Below are positions 23,923 to 36,864 of a DNA stretch of 64,000 nucleotides, piece by piece. Position numbers and translations under genes: made by a program. The notes beneath the pieces were generated by a model that did not search any database, was not told where the DNA came from, and saw only the letters and a list, made by a program, of their open reading frames with translations. Positions within the stretch are counted from its first letter, which is position 1. Every line of letters begins with the position of its first letter. This stretch comes from Lingula anatina (Eukaryota; Brachiopoda; Lingulata; Lingulida; Lingulidae), in NCBI RefSeq assembly GCF_001039355.2, contig NW_019775838.1, positions 48,654 to 112,653 of the forward strand, read 5' to 3'.

Positions 23923-26900
23923 CTACATATGGGACAACCTCTGTGGTCTCCTTCTGCCTTCAGGTCCTTTTGTTCTAGAGAATTTACCCAAGGGACTGGA
24001 ATGTACGGTCTGGAAGAAAAGCACCAAGTGCTCATCATCGTAATCTGCACATTTATTTTCTTTTAAATAGTGGGGGACTTGACTTTCTTATTTTTAGGTG
24101 AGTCATCATTTAATATGATGACATGGTCACAAAGTTAACAATATTTACAATAATGAAAATATAGTAGTTCAATGATTCATTTGTTTTGATGAAACATTTG
24201 ATTAAGTAAAAAGTTAAGTGCTAGTACGTAAACTTAAAATTCAAAATTAAATTTGAATAAAAAAATGTTACCTCTTCAAATGAGACGCCTTTCTCTTCCT
24301 GTTCTGTGCTGTCAAAGGTGTTCTCAAATGAGGCCCCTTTCTCTTCCTGTTCCATGCTCTCAGAGGTGCTCTCAGAGGTGCTCTCAAAGGACACTGTTTT
24401 TTCCAGAGTGTTGGTGTTTTCCATTTGTCTGAGCCGTGGCTTTGGAGCTATCCTAGGCTTCTGAGGTAATGGAGGTTTGGGCCTAGGATAAACAAATTTA
24501 TGTTCCATATAATTTGTAAATACTTCCTAGATCCAATTCAACGTCCTTGCAAATTTTAAGAAGGAATTCTGTCATTCTGAAGTAACTGTTGTGTGGTAGT
24601 CATGATACTGCACCTGTATAATACTAAATATTGATATATCCAATACTAAGTTTTGAAATGTACTTAAAACTTACCTGGATTAAAAGTAATCTTCAGTTCA
24701 AAAGTATTTAGGCTTATTGATAAAAATCGTTTGTTGGGCAAAAACTCATAACATTAAAAACCCAAGGAAACAGTGATGTCATTCAAGTCTATTATGACAT
24801 CAGAATTATTCTCAAGAACAATGCAAAAGTCTATTGTTGGAAAAACTACTGAATTCATACACTACATTGTACTGGTTTTACAATGTGCAAGGTTAAATAT
24901 TTTTTCAATTGTCAAATCAAACTTAAAAATAACAAAACATCATTCCCAGATTACTTCTTACTTTGAAATCACAGGTTTGATTATTTTTGGCTGAGCTGCA
25001 ACTGGGTGATCCTTTTGGTCCTTCTGGTCCTGTCTTTGAAAGAAGAGTCTTGCTTTAGAGGGTGAGGTGGACACGCTGTCACTGTCACTCCAGTCACTGC
25101 TGTCACTATCTGTCCCCACTAGAACAGGACAATGAGACTGAACTTTAACAGTATTTAATTATTTGATTCATTATCTTAAGTTTTTTTTTTTTAAATTCCA
25201 GGATTTTTTTATGACTCCAGCTGATTATTAGTGTTGTGTCCGACAATTAATGTTCATAGATTAAAAACCAAGTCTCGTGCCTATTTTGTATAATGATGAT
25301 AAATTTTTTAAAAAATTAACTTTTTGTACCCAAGATGCATGACACTTTGACCCCTTAATTATATAATAATATATGACTGAAATGTTCTCTGTAGAAATAT
25401 TTTACTCTTTCTCTCTCACGAGTATTGTAAATAGTTTTAACAATAGTGTTCAAAATATTATATGATATTTTTGCAACATCTAATAAACATTTATAGTTCG
25501 GCTGTGATGTGTTTTAAAGGTATTCTGATAAATCATAACGTATGCCAGAAAGCACACACATCTACATACATTAGCAACTAGCAGTTGAAAAAATATAAAT
25601 CTCACCCATCAAAGGTTTATCAAATGAGACGACTATACTTGGCACTTGGGAAGACCCAGTATTGGACTTGGGTCCAAACGACCCCACCTCGGGTAGCTCT
25701 AGCTGCGCTCCACTGCCCTGGCTAGCTGCAGGCTGTGGCAGAGTTTTAGTGTTTTTTACTGGTTTATTTGTTGCCCTTTTGGCCAAATTTTCTCTTTGAT
25801 CTTTGGTGCCAAAGGCACTTCCTGGAGGCTTAAATGGATGACCTTTCAATACATCAGTGGCATGAAATGACTGGAATAAGAAATAATTGTGGTTAATTGC
25901 AATGACACAAATTGGCAAAGAAGTTTAAAACTGATAACAGTCTTTCAGTGAATTGAAAGAACAATAGTAACATACTAGTAACATCATACTAATCTTTCAA
26001 CTATGTGCATTTCTATCAATTACAAGTTCCATAAATATCCACAAAATGCTCATACTTACACGTGTTGAATAAGCCAGGGTGTGTGAATTTTCATGGGGAT
26101 CAAAGGAATCTTGTCCATTTTGTCTTTGTGATTTCAGAGTTCGTAACTGAAAAATAAATTTAAGTCCCTTCAACAGGCTTTCTTTTACCTACAGTGAGAC
26201 AAGCTACAGATCCTATATATAATAATCACCAAAAAAATTGTAGCCTTTGACAAACTCCAGATAGCCTAAATTTAGTTCATGTACACCTTACAATATATCC
26301 TGTACTTGTAGCATTTTTATTTTTATCTATCACATCTTTTAAAAACTGAGCTTTAAGAAATCATAAAGAAATTCACATATTAATTTCTCACCTCATTTTC
26401 CAACTGTAAGACTTTAAACTCTGCCTCTTTGGTTCTCTCATCAGCAATTCTCAGCAGCTCCATATGAACTGACCCAGACACCATCTCTTTCCTGGAACAC
26501 CAACAGCTCTTCATAGACAGGAAAATACTGTTTACTCACACATGTTAATTTACATTAAATTACATCATGTCACAGTGTCAGATACTACTATCACTTTACT
26601 TTTATCTACAGTGTAATGTACTGTTACTGCAAGAGCTACTAGGATATTTCAGTAGTGTGACTGGCAAATACTTTTTTACTCACTCTGTTTCACTGACATT
26701 ACATCCCATTCAATTTAATTCCATTCCATTACTAGAACTAGCACAGAGACATGGAACATTTATCTACAGTGCAATTTGCTGCTATCGCAAGAGCTGGATA
26801 CAAACCTAGGAATTCCCTATACCCAGTAATCAAACAAGGAAATTAATGATTATACACGGGCGTAACCAGGCATACACACGGATGCACTGTGCGTACAATT

Positions 26901-29900
26901 TTTTGGGCCAAACATGATATTATTCTGCATAAATTTAGTGTATTTTCCACGGAATATGATCGAAAATCCCCTTCGATTTCAATTTACAGTCACCTGAATG
27001 TACAAATCTTCTGTATAAATTGTATACGCACCATTGTTCTGACACCCCTTCTCGTTTGCTTTCACAGAATTGAGGTAAATAAACAATACTAGCTACCTTC
27101 AGAAGTCCTATCGTAATCGCCCATCTACATGTAGTTGGAACTTCCTTTACCTCTTAATTGAAGGGTTCAGTGCCCTTCAACTCTCATGTAGCCTTTGTCT
27201 TAAGTGTATCAAACGCACACTCGCTGACAATATTTATCTCAGATAGAAAATCTGAACTTCTTTATAAGAAGCCTGAGAAACAAAATATTTTTCTTACAAA
27301 ACTTCAAAATAATTTTGGACACGGACTTGTTCCAGCTTAGTCCTCCAAACTAGCAAAACTAACAAGGTGGCATGGGCAATTTTCACAAACAAATAATAAA
27401 AATTAGATATACCAGAGCTTTATCCTGTAATATAATTGGTTGATTTTGAATGATACCATATGAAGGTTCAACTTTTTGGAAGATCATCATTAAGGTGACC
27501 TTGGATATGACGAAGAGGATAGCAAGAAGGGGGGGAGCGCATTGAGAGAGAGAGGTAGAAATCTACGTATATTGTGTATATTGTGTTTGATGGGTCGATC
27601 AACTGTTCTTCAGATTGTTTTCTGACAATTCAGGACAATGTGCCGCAAACCACATCGAACAACAGTACCTCACCGTCATATAGAAATTAGCTCGATACAA
27701 GCAGGCATAAATCTGCATAAATGCCTAAAGTTTGTGTCAGTAAGCCCCTAGTTAAATAAATATACCATTCCTGGCAAGGGTTTTCCCAGCAAACCATCCA
27801 TCTGTCATTTGGACGGCCGCTGGCATCACCGGACGGCGCATATTTTCAAAGACGGCTGGACGGCTTACAATTTAAAAAAAAAATGAAGGCTTGGCTTGTC
27901 CAGACGGTCGTGGACGTCGTATGAAAATCCTTTGGAGTAATTTGACGTACCCAGCATTTATGCTGCGTCCCAGTTGAATATTACGACTTTGTAGTGAACG
28001 CTGTTATTGAGTCACGACGTTACTACTACCTCAATCCGAACGAGACGAGAAGGCAATTTTCGTATTCATTGAAGGGCCTTCTTTCGCAAAAGAGCGTCAG
28101 CAGGAGATCGTTGCCGATTATTTTAAACCCTCCCTCCCCAGTGAAATTTATCATTTTTTAAATATTTTCATTAAATTTTTACCCCACCCCCATCCCCGCT
28201 CAAGGCACTTGGAAAATTAGACGCCCTGAAAATTTGAAGGAAATAACAGATGGTAATTTTGGACGGTCTGTACCCCAATCCTGGAAAAAAACGTTGGTTC
28301 TGGTGTAATAATATATTGGAACTTATCTATATTGTGGGAATATTTTAAACTTTATGTGATGATTCTATAATTGGTGAAAACTAAGCTATTATATTTGGCA
28401 CATATAATTTAATCTGCCCTTCATCTGTTGCGAAAGTGTACATTTAGCTGTACTTGGGAATTTTGAAAATCTGTGCGTATAATTTTAAAAGGTCTGGTTA
28501 CGCCCCTGTTATATATGCATGGACTGTCAATGAGGTGGACTGACAAATTGATTGTACAGGTGTATGACTGACCTTTCTCTATTGGCCTCTGAAAGTCTCT
28601 CTAACAATCTGTGAGTTTCCTGCTTTGCTTGTAAGAGTTCCTCTTGCAGGACTAAAAAAATAATTAAGATTCCCAAACTTCACATTTCGCAATTTGAAAA
28701 TGAAGTATTTTTTGTTTTCATTTGATAGAATTCAAACATTATAGTCATTATTTGAAAATTAAAATCATTTGACTCCCATTCTACTTCTATCAAATAACTT
28801 GAGGCCCCTCAAGGTTTGAAATAGATGAACTATCTGGGTAGTGAAAAAGAAGAATCCAAACTCACTTTCTACTTTGGTCTGTGCCTCTGCTGCTTTGCTT
28901 TCTGATAACTTGGCTTCTAACATGTAATCAACACCACTGAAAAAAACATGCATCAAAGTTTACTTTAAGTTGTCACTGCAGAATATCTAGCAGATGTTAA
29001 TTAAATTCATTTTGGGTCTTATCTGTTGATAAAAATCTGTACAAAGTTATTTTCAAATACAGTACAACCCAAGTAAATATAATTTACCTCTTAAAATAGT
29101 TTGTCTTTGCAAGCTGATCCTCTAGCTTAAGGATCTAAAAGAAAAAAATAATTCACCCAGCTCATTTTTACTGACTTAAAAAATTCAGTTTAATTTCCTG
29201 ATAATGTCATGAATTTCATCTCCAAACTGTTAAACGTACATGTTTAAAAACACAATCTATCCTGATGCGCAAATAAATATTTTGACATCTCAATTTTTGA
29301 AATGCTTCAATTTATTAAGAAAAATATCAATCAAATACTACAAATAAATAAAACATGTACCATATTTCTGCTTCCCTCCAGACTTTCCTCAATCTCTTCG
29401 CTTTTCATCTTATATTTGGCACTTATCTGCTGCTCACTTCTTATTTCAGCCTAAAGTACATATAGAGGAAACATTTTGTGAGATTTGAATATCTGTAAAA
29501 TTATTTAACATGATCATAGCAAGCACAATTCATTACTATTATTATTATCATCATTATTACTAGTACAAAAAATACCTGCCTAAAAGATGGTTATTAAAAA
29601 GACAATCTGAAAACAATTTGGCATCAAAGTTTTATGATAGGAAGAAACTTCATTTCATTAATAAACTGTTGGCAAGCTAGAACTCTGTAGTAATATTGTG
29701 GTACTACGGGTGTGATACTGGGAAAAGGTCTCCTTACAGCAGTATTACTGGTAGTGAGATTATCATGTTACCACAAAAATTAATGAATTGATTATTTAAT
29801 AAAAAGATGGTAAATATTAGTTTTGAACAGTATCTGAGACATTCACCCACAGGGGTGGATGGAGGCTGTTTTCTGGGTCTTCTGGAAGATGTCAGGGGTT

Positions 29901-31758
29901 TTCAACGTGCATCTAATTTTTTCTGTCTGAAGACAGTCAAAAATGGAGAATGGATCAACAAAGATAATTTGGAAGACTGTCAGAAAATATCTCTGGATCT
30001 GCCCCTGAGGTCCTAGCTACCTTTTCTTCAAACTGTCACATTTACCTTCAAATCAAAAATAGTGTTTTCCAGTTTAGCTGCCTTCCCCGTCTGCACCATG
30101 ACCTCCTGCCTCAGACCAACCACCTCCCTCTCTATTATCTTTACCAGGTTTTCCAGGGTCATCCTTTGGCTTATTTCCTCTCTTAACTTGTTCCCAACCT
30201 TCAATGTCACACAAAAGAGTACATATTTTAAGATATCAATATCTGTCAATTATACAATGTATCATCATTCTGTCTAATCAGGACAAAAATGTGACATACG
30301 AATTCATAACTTCAGCCTAATTGTTTTAAAAATGTTTTATCCTCAGTAAAAATTACTTAGGTATTATTTGATGATCTACAACACTGACAAGCAAATCAGA
30401 ATAAAACATATGCAGGCTTGTCCATAAAGAGTATTAAAACTCATCATAGACTCTGTGTATATATTTACCTGTACATCTACAGGTAGAGCAAATACTCCAC
30501 ACTTACAACACTCTTCATACACAATGTTTGTCTGAGTGCAGTTTTCTTCTGAAGAATGTTTCAGCTCTAATTTTGTTTGAGTAGCTTTGTCAGATTTCTC
30601 AGTGTCTCTATTTTCTACTAGTTTTCCCTCCTCAGCCTGGGAAGAGCTTAGAATCTGTCCCTCTGAGGAGACAGTGCTGCCTTCTGGTGGAGAGCCCTCC
30701 ACTTTGTGAATACACCCTGCTTCAAGACTTGCAAACTCAACAGAAGGGCCATTCTCTGATGAAGTGATCCCACAGTCCCCAGAAGAAGTCATGTCCTCGT
30801 TGGTTGGTGGTACATGTAACATGCTTTGACCAGTGTCAACCTGACGTGGCTCGCCCTCACTGACTGACTGACCATTAAACAGGTGATTGCTTTCATTTGG
30901 TGTTATCACATCACTTCTGGCCACAGTCAGATGCTGTGTAGAATCCCCCTGCACACATCTGCTGTCTTCTGTTCTATCACTATTGTCAATACACTGCTCT
31001 ACAGTACTTAGGACACCACTTTCAATTACAGATGAAGACTTATCAAAAATCTCAACAGGTTGTAAAGCTTCTTCTTCTATAAATGAGCCATCAACTGAGG
31101 ACAAATGACAGCTCTCTTTGTCTCTGATCGAGTTTTCTTCAGCATCTCCTTTTGGATCTTTTCTGTCATCTTTTTCATCATAATCAATGCTGCTCATACT
31201 TGTGAACTGACTACTGTTCCCTTCAGGTAAAATGGAAGGCACTCTGTCATCTGTCTCCTGGTGATATATCTCCTTGGTTTCCTTGGAGTCTTCAGGCTGC
31301 TCCTTGACAAGATCCTCAGCAGGGCTCTCTACAAGATTTTAATCAGAAGACTTAATTTGAATTTTGATTTTTAATTTACATCCCTAGTGTTTCTTACCAC
31401 ATTATAATAATATTACCACACACACTGTCCTGACAGGCATTATTTCTACAAGGCTAATGCTGGTTTTATATCATCACATTAACAGAGTACAAGTATCAGT
31501 ACCAGTATGTAAAAATATAGTAACTCAATGGCACTGCTGATATAACAATTAACAGTATTCAGGAACACATTCAGTAAACTCACCTTTTGGTAAGGAAACC
31601 CCAGAAGAATCCTCTAACTGATCTTTAGACTGCCGCTTTGCTTGATACTCCCAGTAAGCCCTCTCTGCTGCCTCTGCAGTCTTCAGCCACTGTCTTCTCT
31701 CTACATACTTCAACATGCAGCTCACGGCCTCCCCCTCAGACCAACTTGGTGAAGTCAT
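23923..31758 (-). CDS. uncharacterised acidic coiled-coil protein with Pro-rich C-terminus
   Basis: Thirteen minus-strand exons join in frame: 31758-31584, 31328-30469, 30198-30046, 29450-29361, 29134-29088, 28936-28866, 28651-28573, 26491-26392, 26146-26060, 25870-25606, 25118-24962, 24482-24272 and 24009-23923. All have AG and GT at the borders and consistent phase, totalling 2,382 nt and 793 residues. The order is: a Trp/Tyr/Lys-rich N-terminus (CMLKYVERRQWLKTAEAAER); a long acidic Ser/Glu-rich region ending in a short Cys pair E-C-C-K-C-G; a coiled coil over five or six short exons (e.g. LENLVKIIEREVVGLRQEV, ELLQAKQETHRLLERLSEAN); a Ser/Asp run; and PxxP motifs RPKPPLPQKPRIAPKPRLR with two related repeats ending EQEEKG-x-SFE. 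I do not recognise the family; a cytoskeletal or scaffold role is only a guess. A 1.65-kb transposon sits in the intron between exons 7 and 8. Confidence 0.72.
26855..28508. mobile_element. 1.65-kb non-autonomous DNA transposon with TTATA duplication
   Basis: Ends CACGGGCGTAACCAG and CTGGTTACGCCCCTG form 15-bp inverted termini with one mismatch. TTATA is duplicated directly outside both (26,850-26,854 and 28,509-28,513). No transposase reading frame of useful length is inside. It lies in an intron of the minus-strand coiled-coil gene. Confidence 0.8.
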
Positions 31759-33400
31759 GTCCTAAACACTGCACACAACTTGAATGAAGTTTTGTCAGCT
31801 GAGGTCATCCCCCTGTTGTGTTAAGCAATCAGGATAATATAGCACGTAAAGTATAATTTCAGAAGGTTGAATACAACCAGTAACTACATGCACACGTGCA
31901 CTGTGCCCCCACTGGTTAAAATTTTATCATTTAATACGTTGCACTGCTTGCATATACCTTAGTTCAGCCCAGAAATGAAGGCATGGGGCACGTGCTTTAC
32001 CTTTTGATATAACAAGAAATGTGCTTGTAGCACTGTCCGTGAAGCAGAAAACGCACCCAATGTGTAAACACTTTATAAATACCGTAATAAGTACAGTCGT
32101 ACTGTCTCAGCGAAGTTCCAAAAACATGGGGTAATGTTTCACTGTTATCTCAGTTGAGATAGTCAATTTTTACAGACATCAAGATCAGAAACAGATCAAA
32201 GGTATATAAAAGTGGCTGACATAACCACAATTTCGTCTGAAGAATTTCTCTTACCCTACTTCTTCTTTGACATCGTCCGCTTCAAATCATGTGATGATTT
32301 GCTTCCTGGTTTCTTTTTATTTCCTCCGCGATTGAAGAGTTCCAATGTAAGGCATCGGCCGGGGAAGTGTATCTCTGTAGATAGGCATATCATATGTCAT
32401 TGCGACATAGAATCTTCTTGGAAAAGAAAAAGAATAACCCATGCGCATCCAGTTAGATAACAGGCAACCAGTACATGATGGTTTTCAAATCAAACTTTTC
32501 TTTTTATTTTCAATTTTCATTTATTTATTTTTACCCCACCTACCGGTACTTACTACAGTAGATCTACTGGTACACTTAAGTGAACCCTTGCGCCAGCCTC
32601 CAGTGAATTACTTGGCACTTTCTAGTGATAGTCAAAACAGCAAAAATAATAATAAAATACATAAAGGATTAGGGCTCTAAAGAAATACAGAATGATGTTT
32701 TAACAAAAAACTAAAAAAATTATATTTTTCTTTGTTCATGAAAGAGAGCATATAGGCCTAATGCTACATACTATCGCCTTTCTTTTCTATGAAAAAACTT
32801 TCAAAATTTTTAATGCACAAAATATTATTTTCCCTGCTAAATATCGCTGTGACTTGTGACCCATTCAAGCTGTAGGGGCCTACTGGTATAGTCTCGTGTG
32901 CTAGTTTTTGAAATGCTGGCTTAATTACTGTAGACCTATAGTCTGAGTCAGTTTCACGTGTGTGAAAATAAAGCTTTGAAAGACCAAAAAATTCTGTAAC
33001 ATTGTCCCAGTTAAATTGCTGTGAATGACAGTTATTTGTATGATTAAAATGAAGCCCTTTTTCAAGAAAAAATAAAGATTTTATCTGCAGTCATGTTATA
33101 TTTTGGTCAAATCCACATTGCACAAATTATATATTTATCAAGCCGTATAGTGTATATCTGCAGATCATACTAGTAAAGAGAATATGCCGCTTCTCGCCAT
33201 TTTCAAATTGGAGCAACAATAGTGGGCCAAAATCCTTAAACACCACAAACTTTTCATGATTGGTCTTGGTTTTAGGTATCCCATGTTGCACACCATATCT
33301 TGAGTTGATGGACTACAGATGGGCCGACTTCGATGCTTAAATAGCTGGTACAAATAGGCTTACTGGCAAAAATGAGATAAAGTTTTATGCAAATTTACTT
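31759..33400. other. intergenic region between coiled-coil gene and peptide cluster
   Basis: No gene I can support. The first few hundred bases should hold the promoter and 5' UTR of the minus-strand coiled-coil gene. The segment at about 32,880-33,360 is repeated at about 41,070-41,480 (for example ATATGCCGCTTCTCGCCATT and the ACACCACAAACTTTTCATG block), both directly upstream of a P-type promoter, so it is the left part of the duplicated P unit. Confidence 0.5.
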
Positions 33401-33420
33401 CTTTTTTCTTTTTCAATTAA

Positions 33421-33546
33421 AGTGGTCACGTGAGCCTTCAGATGCTGTAAGCGTGCGCACGCTCCCTGCGTTAGAGCGAGAGCGCTTGACAGTTTTGTTG
33501 GACAGTGAAGTGCATCTTTTCCCACCGTGTGGTTTCACCAGATAAG
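33421..33546 (+). promoter_or_regulatory. promoter and non-coding first exon of P1
   Basis: In order: E-box CACGTG (33,427), GCGTGCGCACGC (33,451), ACAGTTTTGTTGGACAG (about 33,490), GTGCATCTTTTCCC, then GTGGTTTCACCAGATAAG ending at 33,546 and followed by the donor GTAAATAT. A near-identical block is at 41,553-41,709. The same elements in the same order occur, inverted, upstream of the M genes. An octamer-like ATGCAAAT lies just upstream at about 33,388. Splicing from 33,546 to the acceptor at 35,233 gives a 1.69-kb intron. The transcription start is not determined. Confidence 0.7.
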
Positions 33547-33849
33547 GTAAATATCTTTCTGTGGAACAAACGGTACGCGCGTTTTAGCCATGACAGAAAC
33601 CTCCTTTAGTCGCACTTAATTTCAGATATCTATAAAGTCATCTTTACGTCACCGTATGTTTTTTAGTTTGACTTTATTGAAACCGAAGATGTTACATTGT
33701 GTTGAAATATTATAACATTTTAGTAAGTGTGTACCTTACAGATCATGCAAATGTCTTCTTATTAAGCCTTGGCAGTAATTCTTCTGATGGTAAGCCAGCT
33801 TAGGTACTGTATAGAGACCAGCTGTACAATGATACCCCTGTAGATAAAT

Positions 33850-33997
33850 CAGGGCCGTAGCCTCCGGGGGGGCAGGGGGGGCAGCTGCCCCCCCCTGGAA
33901 TTTGGAATTTTACACACCACACTCTCCCCCCTCGGTAGCTTCGCCCCCTCGTGTCCGCTTACTGCCCCCCTGGCATTTTGCTCAGGCTACGGCCCTG
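33850..33997. mobile_element. 148-bp MITE in P1 intron
   Basis: Termini CAGGGCCGTAGCC and GGCTACGGCCCTG are exact inverted repeats. AAAT flanks both sides (one extra G on the right). Sister units at 38,931 and about 43,470 lack it, reading straight through GATAAATTCTC or an equivalent, which proves insertion. The interior is G/C-run rich and non-coding. Confidence 0.88.
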
Positions 33998-34133
33998 GAA
34001 ATTCTCGGTGGACAGTTCAGAAAAGTGTATAGAATTAGCCAGCTAAATGTATGTGGATATCTTGTTGTGCCTTAATTCTGCGCCCTCTTCGCCGGACCCC
34101 ACACCAACTGCAATCTCGCTTTCCCAGAGATTT

Positions 34134-34510
34134 AGACCCCATTCCCAGAGATAGGATCGATCCAACTAGATCGACCTAACTCCCTGGGGGTTCACGCTAA
34201 ATAGCTGTCAGCCGAGCGGGCACGAAAGTTAATTACCCCCTTACAGCTTGTAGTAGGCGGCACGGACATTTAAGCCGGATTATCTGACAATAATCTAGTG
34301 AGACTCCCCACGGGGATACCCTAGGTTCTAGATTCCGGTATTGCCAGCTCGATCTTGATTTCATATAATATTATAACCCATAGTAGCAATACCAGGCTCT
34401 AGTAAAAGCGACTCCACCACAAGGTATATTTAGCAAGCTAGCTTTTACGTTGCTCTGACACTCAGGGCACACTGGGGTAGATCGATCTAGAATATGTGGG
34501 AATGGGGTCT
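34134..34510. mobile_element. MITE of AGACCCCATTCCCA family, copy 1
   Basis: Termini AGACCCCATTCCCA and TGGGAATGGGGTCT are inverted repeats. The interior (GCTGTCAGCCGAGCG, TTAATTACCCCCTTACAG) matches the copies at about 38,741-38,935 and 42,407-42,629 but in the opposite orientation, so this is a separate insertion. Confidence 0.8.
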
Positions 34511-35241
34511 TGGGCAAACATGTGTCAGGAAAAAGAAAAGACAGTATACGTCACGCTTGATGTTGAAATTTTACATCTTCAAATTGAAAATTGTTTCTGT
34601 CCTTTTCCATACGTTGTTTTTATGACTTCAGATGTCACCCTGTCATTTTTATTTTTGCAAAATATCATTCATTATTTATGTACGTGATGGAGGTGTAGAA
34701 TTCAATGCTGGTGGCTTTGGAAACAAACTTTCATACATACGACTTTTGTCTTTTTCTTTTTGTAAAAATTATAATGCAAATGTGATATAGGCCAACTATT
34801 TACTGAAGCTTGTGTAAACACAAAAACGTTTTTTAAAAAACTACAAAAGAAAATTGTATTAAATCAAACAGAACCGAAATGGGACATTAAAAAAAAAGGA
34901 TACGGCTATATGAAATATGTACAACTGTTAGTTTCAATGTTATTTTCAAACACGGCGTTTGGTTAAAAAAGTAGACGGGCAAATTGTCTGAAAAGATTTT
35001 TGTATTTATTTTTGCCTATATAATTATACGTAGCTTTTAGTGACACTCAAAAATAAAGAAAAAAGTGCAAGATATTTCTAATTCCAAACCTATGCCAGTA
35101 TTTCAGGATTGTCCATTTGGACAGATGTGGTCGTTAAGAATGGGACGTTGACGTCATTTTCTTTTGTTCTGTTGGGCTTACCTCCGAATACTTTAGCTTA
35201 AAATCAGCTGCCCTATACGTTTCTGTATTTCAGAGACGGTC

Positions 35242-35466
35242 ATGCAGATATTTACCCGACCTGGCTGGGAGGGCGTAGTGTTTACAGTATTCCTACTGTG
35301 CACCTTCGCTGTTGGAGGCGAATCGTGTATCCATCTTCCGTTGACCTTCAGATGCTATGCAAGTACTTGTCAACCAGGGTACCTGTGTCGTTTAACTGGG
35401 CGCTACTATTTTATGAACCAGTGGCACTATGTGTGTGGCTGTCGCAAAGACAGATTTGCTGGTTGA
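35242..35466 (+). CDS. secreted six-cysteine peptide P1
   Basis: A 74-residue peptide in one coding exon. The acceptor CTGTATTTCAG ends at 35,233 and the ATG follows 8 nt later; the 5' UTR is completed by a non-coding exon ending at 33,546. Residues 1-26 (MQIFTRPGW then VVFTVFLLCTFAVGG) form a signal peptide. The mature part has six cysteines, C-X8-C-X4-C-X5-C-X15-C-X-C, with LPLT before C2 and Gly in the middle of the C3-C4 loop. The tail after C6 is basic. Compared with P2/P4 its 3' UTR lacks a block that carries their first poly(A) signal; AATAAA at 35,657 is available. I do not recognise the family; secretion and disulfides are inferred from sequence. Confidence 0.85.
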   Translation: MQIFTRPGWEGVVFTVFLLCTFAVGGESCIHLPLTFRCYASTCQPGYLCRLTGRYYFMNQWHYVCGCRKDRFAG

Positions 35467-36863
35467 CTGAATACCAGAACCTGGTTGTTGAATCCCAACA
35501 TCTATTATGTATAACTTTTGAGCTATTTAGATATTATTTCTGTTGACTTGACAATCTTTAGACTATGGAGGGTGCTTTTCTTAGCTGACACATTGTTAAT
35601 GGAAACCATAATATATTTTCTACGTGGTACCTACAGGCGTGTTTGATTAAGAAGGAAATAAAATCATTCTATGACGCTAGCGCCAAACTCTGGCCTTATC
35701 AAATCACAAATAGTGGTAAAATCATTAACTTCTTCATTACACACCGTTATTATCAATTATTATTGCTTATTACACAGTTACATCTCACAAGCACCCTAAC
35801 TCACACCATAACGCCCTCGTAAGCTCTCAAGCTCGGGCCTAAGGAAGTCCTGGAACCGCCAAGACCCTAAAAGAAAGTCGTTATTGTCATTTATTATCGG
35901 ATATTGCACGCTTGTCACAACTGTGATTACTCCAGTAAGTGATAAAAATTATAATTTAATCTAGTGCATGATTCCAATTAAGATGGCAATGTAGGTTAGA
36001 GATTTTCTCTTAAAATAAAGGTCTTAGCTTTTTTATTCCAGTCATATTCATTTAATGTATCTTCAAAACATTTAATTATGCTTGGAACACAGCTCCTACT
36101 TCATTGTATGACGTAATATTGGGATTTTGGGGACAAAAACACCATTTTAAACACCTGATTTTCTCAGGCACCTGGACAGCTATAAACATGCTTTTAATGG
36201 TATTATAACACTTGAACAAAGTACTACAAAAGGGAGTCGGGGATTTTTCTTTAGAGACTTATTGTTGATTTTATCTATAAAAAACGTGAAATTACGTCAA
36301 AATATTAAGGAATTTTCACTTTCAAAGTCAATAAATTGGAAAAGAGAGGATCAACCAAAATTTCTTTAAAAGCACTTTTAGTGCATACTTTTCTTAATTA
36401 GCATGGTGAATTTGGTTTCCCTCAGGTGTACAGGTAGACAGTAATAGCTTGCTCCGATAACGCTATCTCGTCAATCTTGAAAGCGGAGAAAACGAGCAAA
36501 AACCCTTTCAGGGAGGTTAATTGTCCAGAATAGCGAATTAAATTGTTGACAGATTTACCTGTTATCGTTCTGAAAATCGCGAAGATGGGTACTCTATTGC
36601 CGGATGACATTAGCTTGTTTGCATGCATTTGGATGTCAGAAAATCTTATTTTTGTATCAACTTCACCTCCTGTTAGTAACTTCAAGGGGTTACCGCTAGC
36701 ACTGCCAGAATGATTGACAGGCAATCAAGTAAGCTCTATCTACTCAACCAAACACGTCAATTGACGTCGGGGCAAGTGTTAGGGATGCGCTCTAGGATGT
36801 GCACACAATAGCAGCATCGCAGGCGGTATTGTCCACATTCGCCGAGCGAAAAATGGTTGTGTT
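35467..36863. other. P1 3' region and unit spacer
   Basis: The sequence from about 35,600 to 35,990 (CATAACGCCCTCGTAAGCTCTCAAGC and neighbours) recurs after P2 (40,460-40,830) and P4 (49,120-49,590), marking the 3' end of the duplicated P unit. 36,000-36,860 appears unique. Open frames there have no recognisable features. Confidence 0.6.
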
Positions 36864-36864
36864 A

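Noticed and set aside
23751-24050. Minus-strand frame with C-P-I-C...C suggesting a zinc finger at the end of the coiled-coil gene
   Set aside because: The phase of the preceding exon (24,272-24,482) forces the other frame after the acceptor at 24,010, which stops at 23,923. The Cys motif is out of frame.
32212-32680. Two open frames of about 80 codons upstream of the cluster
   Set aside because: The first has no ATG at its left end (begins GTG), and neither has a signal peptide, cysteine pattern or splice context resembling the peptide genes.
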